DNA of 64,000 nucleotides, from contig QRDG01000345.1 in NCBI GenBank assembly GCA_012064385.1, positions 62,001 to 126,000 on the forward strand. The letters are read 5' to 3'. A model generated the notes under the pieces. The model made no database searches, was not told the DNA's origin, and saw only the letters and a program-made list of their open reading frames with translations. Positions within the stretch are counted from its first letter, which is position 1. The number at the start of each line of letters is the position of its first letter. The translations under genes were made by a program, and so were the position numbers. Shown one piece after another: positions 56,454 through 64,000 of this stretch. Source of the stretch: Puccinellia tenuiflora. Lineage: Eukaryota; Streptophyta; Magnoliopsida; Poales; Poaceae.

Positions 56454-59400
56454 TGATCGGCGGATCGTCTCCAGCCTCGTGCTCTCCATCGGCTCCATCG
56501 GCTGCGTCCTCGACAACACCAAGAGCTTCGCCGACGTGGGCTTCACCAGCGGAGGCACGGTCGTCACCCTTGGCGAGTTCCACGTCTACGTCGCCGTCGC
56601 CGCCAAGGAATACCCGAAGGTGGTCTACTCAAGCATGGCTCCTTCGATCTTCGACGCCAGCACCTGCGACGACGACGCCGCCTTTGGCTACCTCAACTCC
56701 GGCGACGCCGACCGCGACGATGTCAAGCTCAACGTCTACGCCGAGGTGCACATGGTCGAGCACGCGGCGGCGGGAGGCGCCGTCGCCGCTACTGTTCATG
56801 AAGATGGCGAACCCTCTCGCTTCCAGCGCAACCTTGAGGCCGACTTCGAGCTGCTAAGCACCCCCATCGCGCCGAGTGCGGATCCAGCCAAGGCAGCGGC
56901 TGAACTCGAGAGGATGCGTCAACAGATATACGACAAGGCTCTTCACCTCGCATCAACACAGCGCCGGCTCAACGCCACGATGCGCAAGTACAACACCGCC
57001 CACGGCTTCGAGCCGGCAAGGGGCAACACGGAGAAGCTGAATGAGGTCAGGCGCAAAGGAGGGGATCTCGGCGGTGTCCTGAACCGTGCCGGCCAGCCGC
57101 ACAAGCATTCGGACATCATCCTGCCCGAGTACAGCAACCCGGTGCAAAACATGAAGGCTGCGGAGGCCGCCGCAGCGGAGCTACCCCATCTCCAAGGCGA
57201 AGAGCTACGCCAACAAGCACGCCGGGTCCAGGAGCTCATCGCCGCGGCCAACCGGCAGCAACGCGAAACAGAGGCGACGGCGAGCCGAGAACATCATGAG
57301 CCGCCTCCAGGCTACGATCTAGCCGGCAAGTCCAAGCAAGGCGTTGAGGCGTCATCCCCAAGCCGCGGAAGGACAAGCAACCACGAGCTCATCGCGAGGG
57401 GAGCGCAAGCTCGCATCCTCGTGATCACGGCTGCGATCCGGCTGGACGACGCGAAGACGGCAACCGGAACGGGCCTCAAACCGGCCACAGCGTCAGGGAG
57501 TGAATCGGACACAAGGTCACCATTGAGGAGCGCCTGGGACTACTGGGGCCCGAAACAAGCCACGACGCTCGCCTCCGCATCGACGCGCTCAAGGCGTCAA
57601 GCATCATCGAGGAGGAAGACATCGCCGCACATCACTGCTTCGGACCTCGCATCCGGACCGAGCAATTCCCGCGGGGATTCACCCTCCCAAGGGATACACC
57701 CAAGTACAACGGCACCGCGAAGCCGGAAGACTGGCTCGCTGATTACGTCACGGCGGTCAACATCGCAGGCGGCAACAAGCGAGTGGCCGTACGCTACGTG
57801 CCACTCATGCTCCAGGGGTCGGCTCGGACTTGGCTGAACAGCCTGCCGGCCGAAAGCGTCAACAGCTGGCTGGACTTTGAGGAGGTGTTCAACCGCAATT
57901 TCAACGGTACCTACTTGCGCCCCGGCAACGCACAGCTGCTCGCGCTGTGCAAGCAGAAGGACGGCGAGTCGGACCGAGCCTACCTCACCCGGTGGACTAG
58001 CCTACGCAACTCCTGCGAGGGAATCCTCGAGCTCCAAGCCGTCCAGTACTTCATTCAGGGTTGCCGAGACCAGACGCTGCTCAAGCACAGGCTCCTAAGG
58101 AAGAGCCCGAAGACCATGGCGGAGCTCATGGCGATCGTCGACGAATACGCCACCGCCTATGTGGGCATGACCAACCCGATCCGACTCGACGAGGCCGGAA
58201 GAATCATCACGACGGAGCCGGCTGCACGCCGCAGCCGGGCGGAGAACCAGGAAGGGGGAAAATCAACCCGGTGTGACTCCGACGCGGCCGGCAAGTGCAA
58301 GTCCACAGACGACCGCGTCGAGTCCAAGGTCGTCACCACTACCGAGGGAAGGCCTGCACGAGGCTTCGACAACCGCCGCATGAGGACGAGCAGCGACATG
58401 CGCCGGACGAGGGCGAGGAACAGCTACGAGTTCCTACTCCATCAACCGTGCCGGAACCATGGCGACCGGCCGGCGAACCACACCGTTCGGCAATGCACCA
58501 TCGGCCTCCCAAGGCCACCACCGTACGAGCGACGAAATCCGCCTCCGCCTCTGGACGAAGCCGGACGAGACGATCGAAGACATGACGACGGATGGCGCGA
58601 AGACAGGAATCGTGATGATCGACAACGCGAAGAACAGAGGAGGGAGCGCCTTCCTGCTCCGCCTCCAAGGGGTCCAGATGGCTACCAGAATCCGGATGCC
58701 GCCTACATCGTGTTCGTCAGTGAACGCGACGACAAGCGAAGCCGGTGCGAGCGATTGAAGGAGGTGAATGCGGTGGTTCCACCCGTCCCCCAGTACCTCA
58801 ACTGGTCACAAGAACCAATCACGTGGGACCGCCGCGACCACCCGGAGCTGATGCCCAACCCAGGCGGCTACGCTCTAGTCCTGGAGCCCATGATCATCTC
58901 CACCAAGTGCGCCTGCACATTCTCACGCGTCCTCATCGACGGGGGCAGCAGCATCAACATCCTCTACCGCGACACGCTGGAGAATCTGGGAGTCTCCGAG
59001 TCCAGCTTGACGCCGAGCTGGACGGTCTTCCACGGCATCGTGCCGGGGCGAGCCGGCTCATCCATGGGTCTCATCCGGCTGGACGTCCTATTCGGCACCA
59101 AGAGCAATCACCACCGCGAGACCGTCTCCTTCGAGGTGGTCGATCACTCCAGCGCCTACCACGCCATCCTCGGGCGGCCGACGCTCGCCAAGTTCATGGC
59201 GGTGCCACACTACGCCTACCTCAAGATGAAGCTACCAGGCCCACGCGGGATCATCACCATCGCCGGAGACTACAAGCGCTCCATCGCCTGCGCCTCGGAC
59301 AGCGCGAAGGTGGCTGAGACCATGGTCTGCAACGAGGAGATGAAGCAATTCAAGCGCAAGGCCAGCGAGGAAAAGCTGGAGATTCTGGAGTCGGCCAAGC

Positions 59401-59510
59401 CGGCTGGCGAGTCGAATTTCCAGGCAGCGCGAGACACAAAGAAGATCTACTTCGACGACAACGACAAATCCAAGTTCGTCACTGTGGGGGCGAGCCTGGA
59501 CCCCAAATAG
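56454..59510 (+). pseudogene. G3 gag and aspartic protease
   Basis: The first frame (to about 57500) continues the gag start from 42080: VLSIGSIGCVLDNTKSFA, then GTVVTLGEFHVYVAVAAKE, then a coiled coil (AELERMRQQIYDKALHLA). A frameshift near 57500 leads to the second frame with the capsid-type domain (EDWLADYVTAVNIAGG, YVPLMLQGSARTWLNSL, DRAYLTRW). The knuckle CRNHGDRPANHTVRQC follows (C-x2-H-x6-H-x4-C), then a charged Arg/Asp-rich linker. The protease has DGGSS at 58938 and HAILGRPTLAKFMA. The frame ends GASLDPK and TAG at 59508-59510. Gag and protease are joined without a stop, unlike G2. Base use is strongly GC-rich. Confidence 0.9.
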
Positions 59511-60553
59511 GAAAGCGCGCTCGTCGAGTTCCTCCGTGAGAACTGGGACATCTTCGCGTGGTCCTCCAAGGACATGCCGGGTGTACTGAGGGAACTCGCC
59601 AAGCACTCACTACACGTCTGGCCAGACGCCAAGCCGGTGAAGTAGTCCTTGCGACGCTTCGCGGAAGGAAGAAGACAGTTGATAGGAGAAGAGATAGCGC
59701 GGCTACTCGCGTCCGGATTCATCAAGGAAGTACAACACACGAAGTGGCTGGCCAATCCAGTGATGGTGGAAAAGAAGAACAAGCGGTGGCGGATGTGTAT
59801 CGATTACACCAACCTCAACAAGGCTTGCCCTAAAGACCCCTTCGCATTGCCGCGCATCGACCAGGTGATCGACTCCATGGCCGGATGCGACCTCCTCTCC
59901 CTCCTCGATGCCTACTCCGGTTACCACCAAATTCCGCTGAACCCGGATGACCAGCTCAAGACCAGCTTCATCACCCCCTACGGCCCGTACTACTACACTA
60001 CCATGCCGTTCGGCTTGAAGAACGTGGGGGAAACATACCAGCGCTGCATGCAGAAATGCTTGCACGACCAAATCGGTCGCAACGCGCATGCCTACGTCGA
60101 CGACGTTGTCATCAAGACCAAGGAGAAGCACACCCTCCTCACCGACCTCAAGGAAACCTTCGACAACTTGTGCCGCTTCCAAATGAAGCTCAACCCGGAG
60201 AAATGTGTGTTCGGCGTTCCAGCCGGACCGCTACTCGGCTACCTCGTGTCGGCACGAGGAATCGAGGCCAACCCGGAGAAAATCGCCGCCATCGACAACA
60301 TGCGACAACCAAGAAGCGTCAAGGACATCCAAAAGTTCACCGGTTGCCTGGCATCCCTCAGCCGCTTCATCAGCCGGCTCGGTGAGAAGGCTCTCCCGCT
60401 CTACCATTTACTAAAGAAGACTGACAAGTTCGTCTGGAGCGACGGGGCAGACGCCGCCTTCAAGGAGCTCAAGTGTGCGATGGCCACCACCCCGGTCTTA
60501 GCACCTCCGGCTCCGAAGGAGCCCATGCTCATGTACATTGCCGCCTCCAACCT
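59511..60553 (+). pseudogene. G3 reverse transcriptase, cut by G4
   Basis: The frame continues from the TAG with FLRENWDIFAWS and MPGVLRELAKHSL, meets another TAG at 59644, then shows RMCIDYTNLNKACPKDPFAL, FITPYGPYYYTTMPFGLKN, the catalytic YVDD at 60093-60104 and FTGCLASLSRF. It reaches EPMLMYIAASNL, the start of RNase H, and is interrupted by the G4 LTR at 60554. The remaining pol would lie beyond the window. The RT core itself is open. Confidence 0.92.
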
Positions 60554-61459
60554 TGTCGGGGGGCAACCCCCGGATAGGGGCAAGATGCCGATACAAGTGT
60601 TGACTCGGTGTTGACCGGGTCACTGAAACCGACATAACTGTACCGGCTAACTCGGAGCTGGCCGGGTCATGATTAACCGACATATTGTTATGTCGGATCA
60701 CGCAAGTTATATGTCGGATCGTTCCTTGTTCTTCTTGTGTGCAGGGAAGGCGAAACCGAGTTACAGGGAGTTCGGCATGCCTGTGCCGGATAAGGAGGCT
60801 TACTCGGGCCTTGGTCAAGGCGCAGGTCTTGTCCCTACAATCACGGGTCAGGACGCAGAGCCACTTGCACGATGGGACGAGGCCACTTGACCAGAGTGAT
60901 TGACCTCCATGCCGCTGACCGAAGCGGTACCAGGGAGCAGTGTGTTGGAGGAGACAGATGGGACGTGCCACGGCGCGGTGACGGAAGCGGTCAGAGGACC
61001 GGGCGTGGCTACAGTCCGGGCTACGCCAGCACTGATGTCAGCCCTAACTTGTGCCCTGGGCTTCCCTTTATAAGGAGCACCAGGGGCTCCTCTTACGGGG
61101 AGGCCGGCACGCATACTTGCCTCGAGCATACGCATTTGAGCATTTCTTTCATAGTTAGTAGAGAGCTAGAGAGAGCTTCCGAGACTCGGTTGGAGGCCTA
61201 GATCGTGCTATTCTTCTATCCGGCTCAAGGAGCAAGATTGTAAATCACTAGTAGATCATATATACAGATCGGATAGGCAGGAGTAGGGGTGTTATCTCCT
61301 CACGAGAGCCCCGAACCTGGGTAAAACCGTGTGTGTGTGTGTGAGTTGCGTTCTTCGTGTGCGTGTTCGTGTGCGCAAGCCCTCCCCGGGTGCCTCCAGC
61401 GTCCATCGGCCCCACACTTCAAGCCATCCTATGGCATCTGCCGTGACACCACCACGACA
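60554..61459 (+). mobile_element. G4 5' LTR
   Basis: 906 bp from TGTCGGGGGGCAACCCCCGG to ...CCACGACA. TATA box CTTTATAAGG at 61066-61075, U5 word GAACCTGGGTAA at 61313, a GT run near 61330. It is clearly related to, but diverged from, the G2 LTRs. Confidence 0.93.
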
Positions 61460-64000
61460 GTTGGCGCCCACCGTGGGGCCAGCAGCGGCGCTGGCTGGAG
61501 TCTTCATCCGGACGGGCTCTATCATCGCGTCGGGTGAGCGCGTGGTTTGTGGCCTTGTCCACAGATTCGGCTCCCTCAACGTCATCAGCGACAACGCAGG
61601 CTGCTTCGGCAGCAGGCCACTGCCCCGGAACGGATGCCTCATCGACTTCGGCGCGCTCACGGTCTACGTCGCCACCGAGGTCCCTTGCGGGTTCCCCGAA
61701 AGGGTGCAGCTGGGAGCGGATCCACCCGCAGTCTGCGCAGCTCGCGGCCGGCGTACCGCTCGCCCCGCTAGTTGCGTGGAAGTCATGATGACCGCCCCGG
61801 GCGTCGGTGTCGGCAAAGCCATGGCGGGCGAGGCTGACCCCGGCACCAGGTCAGCAAGAACAGGGCGTCCGCCCTTGGAGAAACCGGAGAACCGTGCGGC
61901 ACAGGCCAGCACATCCAGCGTGCCGGTGACGCCGAGTCCTCTTCAGGACGCGATTCAGAAACTGGCAACACCAGTCGCACCGGGTGCAGATGTTGCTCTG
62001 ACTCAGGCAGAGTTGGAGCAGCAGCGCCAGGAGATACTCCGAGAAGCCCAGGAGGTGGCCCGAGTCAGGCAGGAGTTCGACATATCAATGCGTGAGTATA
62101 ACTCGGCTCATGGTTTTACTCCAGCAGCAAACCCAGTTAGTCGCATCGACGAGGTGCGTGCCCGAGGTAGAGACCTTAATGCAGAGATAGCTAGAGATGG
62201 TAGAGCTAGATCTGCTAGATCTGCTAGTCATGTGTCGGCCAAAAAGCCGAGATACAGCACGCCCGGAAAGAACCTTAGGGCGGCAGAGGCAGCCATAGCC
62301 GAGTTGGCCGGTTTATCCGGTGAAGCTCGCAGTAGGCAGCAGGACCGAGTCAATGAGTTGGTGGCTGTCGCTAACCGACAGAACGAGGCCTATCGCAAGG
62401 CTAACCCGGATGCGGGTGGATCTCGGTTCCTTCACTCGGATGGTGGAGCCGGAGGAGTGTCCAAGGGACAAGCCTCCTCGCCGTATGTCGGCAGGAGCAG
62501 GGGCCAGAGTGTGAACTCTGGCAAGAACAAGCAGATACAAGCGTACGATCCGGCCTATGCCGGAAAGAAAGTAGCCGAGCAAGGCAATGCCGGTCGGGGA
62601 AAGTCAGGACCCGTCCAGGGCAGACAGGAAGAGAACCAAGTTATCCCGACGAATCAAGGTCAGCCACCTCGGTATCCGGTACCCATTCCACCTCGTCGTC
62701 AAGCGGGTGCCGGGTATGCCGAGCCGGCCGCAGACCGATATGATGATGGTTACTCGGCCATGGAGCGGGCCGGGTACACAAGATACCGAGATTTGGCGTC
62801 CGAGGGTGCACTCGGCGCAAGGCTGGGAACTCGCCAGTTGCCGGCACACGATGTCCGGAACAAGCTTGACAAAATCTATCTGTCCGAGCTCCTGGAGGAG
62901 CAAGGCCCGCCGGGTCCGGCATGTTTTGGACCCCGGATCGTGAAGCAGGCACCGGTGCCGAATTTCCAGCTCCCCCGGGGTGCCAAGACCTATGACGGCA
63001 GCACCAAGCCGGAGGACTGGCTGACAGACTATGTCACCGCTGTGCACATTACCGGCGGAAGTCGCAGATGGGCAGTGCGGTATGTGCCGCAGATGCTAGA
63101 GGGACTGGCCCGAATCTGGCTGAACAACCTGGAGGAGAACAGCATTGACTGCTGGCTCGACTTCTCCGACGCCTTCGTCAGCAACTTCTCCAGTACTTAC
63201 AAGAGGCCGAATCGACCTCAGCAGCTGTCCATGTGTCGGCAGCGAGAAGACGAAACAGACCGGGAATATCTAACCCGGTGGAGCACGATCCGGAACTCCT
63301 GTGAAGGAGTGATTGAGTCACAAGCCATTGCCTGGTTTGCGCAAGGATGCCGACATGGCTCCATGCTTTGGCAGAGACTCCAGAGGGAGATGCCGGCCAC
63401 CTTGGCCGAGACAATGTCAATTGCTGACAGTTATGCGCTCGGTGATCCGACACAGCCCTTACTGGCCCCGGTCGACAGAGACAGATCGGGTCGGCGAGGT
63501 GATCACTCGGATTACCGAGGAAAGAGAAGGGAAGAGAGGCCGGATTACCGGTATGGGTCAGACCAGGTTGCTGCCATCGACCAAGATCAGATGGGTGCCG
63601 GCAGCAGCCAGAAACAGAAGAATGACGGTCCAGCGTGGGGCCAGAACTCGGAAGGAAGGAGGCCGTGGGACGGCGAAAGAAGACCGTGGAATGGCGAGAG
63701 AAAGCCGTGGAATGGCGACAAGAGGCAGTGGGCTAGCCCCAGCGGGACGATGCCGAATGATCCCTGCAGCTACCACACCAAGCACCCCAGCAGACCGGCT
63801 CAGCACTCAAACCGGAACTGCAGCCGGAACAGGCGCCCGCAGGAGAACACCGGTCCGGCGACTCGGCCAGGACTGCTCACGGGTGTGAATGCTATCCCAG
63901 TGAACGCCCAAGCAAGGCCTGAAGATGTCAACCAAGTGGCCAACATGGCCAACACCAACAACAACTCCAACTACCCCGGCAGCAACGCTGGTCCGAGTCG
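61431..64000 (+). CDS. G4 gag, open to the window edge
   Basis: An ATG at 61431, inside the LTR, opens a frame that crosses the primer site (61461-61476, read as QLAPTVG). I could follow it to the window edge without a stop, about 856 codons. The position used as ATG in G2 (43138) is GTG here, which supports the LTR-internal start. It has FIRTGSIIASGERVVCGL, the coiled coil ELEQQRQEILREAQEVAR, the capsid-type domain (EDWLTDYVTAVHITGGS, EDETDREYLTRW), three PWxGE repeats, and the knuckle CSYHTKHPSRPAQHSNRNC. It is the best preserved gag in the window. Protease and RT would follow to the right. Confidence 0.9.
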   Translation, partial: MASAVTPPRQLAPTVGPAAALAGVFIRTGSIIASGERVVCGLVHRFGSLNVISDNAGCFGSRPLPRNGCLIDFGALTVYVATEVPCGFPERVQLGADPPAVCAARGRRTARPASCVEVMMTAPGVGVGKAMAGEADPGTRSARTGRPPLEKPENRAAQASTSSVPVTPSPLQDAIQKLATPVAPGADVALTQAELEQQRQEILREAQEVARVRQEFDISMREYNSAHGFTPAANPVSRIDEVRARGRDLNAEIARDGRARSARSASHVSAKKPRYSTPGKNLRAAEAAIAELAGLSGEARSRQQDRVNELVAVANRQNEAYRKANPDAGGSRFLHSDGGAGGVSKGQASSPYVGRSRGQSVNSGKNKQIQAYDPAYAGKKVAEQGNAGRGKSGPVQGRQEENQVIPTNQGQPPRYPVPIPPRRQAGAGYAEPAADRYDDGYSAMERAGYTRYRDLASEGALGARLGTRQLPAHDVRNKLDKIYLSELLEEQGPPGPACFGPRIVKQAPVPNFQLPRGAKTYDGSTKPEDWLTDYVTAVHITGGSRRWAVRYVPQMLEGLARIWLNNLEENSIDCWLDFSDAFVSNFSSTYKRPNRPQQLSMCRQREDETDREYLTRWSTIRNSCEGVIESQAIAWFAQGCRHGSMLWQRLQREMPATLAETMSIADSYALGDPTQPLLAPVDRDRSGRRGDHSDYRGKRREERPDYRYGSDQVAAIDQDQMGAGSSQKQKNDGPAWGQNSEGRRPWDGERRPWNGERKPWNGDKRQWASPSGTMPNDPCSYHTKHPSRPAQHSNRNCSRNRRPQENTGPATRPGLLTGVNAIPVNAQARPEDVNQVANMANTNNNSNYPGSNAGPS

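Larger units (their letters stand above)
41423..60553 (+). mobile_element. G3: Ty3/gypsy element, split by G2 and cut by G4
   Basis: The 5' LTR, primer site and first gag codons lie at 41423-42169. After G2 (42175-56448) the same reading frame continues at 56454 with gag, protease and RT. G4 then interrupts the RT/RNase H part at 60554. Integrase and the 3' LTR would lie right of the window. Confidence 0.85.
60554..64000 (+). mobile_element. G4: second member of the G2 family, 5' part only
   Basis: It begins with an LTR that matches the G2 LTR in start, end, TATA region and U5 word, then the primer site and gag. The 5 bases before it are AACCT; the matching duplication would lie right of the window. 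It lacks the gag solo LTR of G2 and gives the empty site. Confidence 0.92.

Overview
The base composition, the element families and the nesting point to a large grass genome, most likely Triticeae (wheat, Aegilops, rye or barley type). I see no intact host gene, no rRNA or tRNA gene and no CRISPR array. Nearly everything is transposon sequence in layers. The only host-like coding remnant is a frameshifted AP2/ERF-domain pseudogene near 5 kb.

Left part (1-6.9 kb): a partial minus-strand LTR element with a tRNA-iMet-type primer site, a 5'-truncated Ty1/copia pol with its short 3' LTR, an AT-rich TIR-like element, the AP2 pseudogene, a MITE-like segment, and a tandem repeat of about 365 bp. A CACTA transposon (6862-22632, 3-bp target duplication GGT) sits in that tandem repeat. 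Removing it restores the repeat phase. It carries decayed minus-strand genes: a TNP2-type transposase, a second gene joining a TnpA-like part to a C48/Ulp1-like domain, and a small two-exon coiled-coil/membrane protein. A 3.85-kb solo LTR lies inside it.

Middle (23.1-28.0 kb): an ambiguous base at 23159 marks an abrupt switch from tandem repeat to a Ty3/gypsy integrase fragment (G0). A second 3.84-kb solo LTR of the same family as the first interrupts G0.

Right part (28-64 kb): a nest of Ty3/gypsy elements that look like the Tat lineage. G1 (from about 28.2 kb) has gag, protease, RT, two RNase H domains and integrase, then a solo LTR and an antisense gene with introns. G3 (from about 41.4 kb) appears to sit in the 3' region of G1. 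G2 (42175-56448, target duplication GTAGA) sits just behind the primer-binding site of G3. G4 (from 60554, same family as G2) sits in the RT/RNase H region of G3. G2 has lost its RNase H region, carries a 430-bp solo LTR in gag, has a 197-bp tandem repeat behind pol, and has its own antisense gene with about six exons. Relative ages follow: G1 older than G3, G3 older than G2 and G4, and the gag solo LTR younger than the G2 insertion.

The most interesting shared properties are: (i) an antisense, intron-bearing gene in two different elements; (ii) an in-frame TAG at the same protease/RT junction in G1, G2 and G3; (iii) a gag frame that starts inside the LTR and reads through the primer-binding site; (iv) a CHHC rather than CCHC gag knuckle; and (v) a conserved U5 motif that looks like a splice donor.
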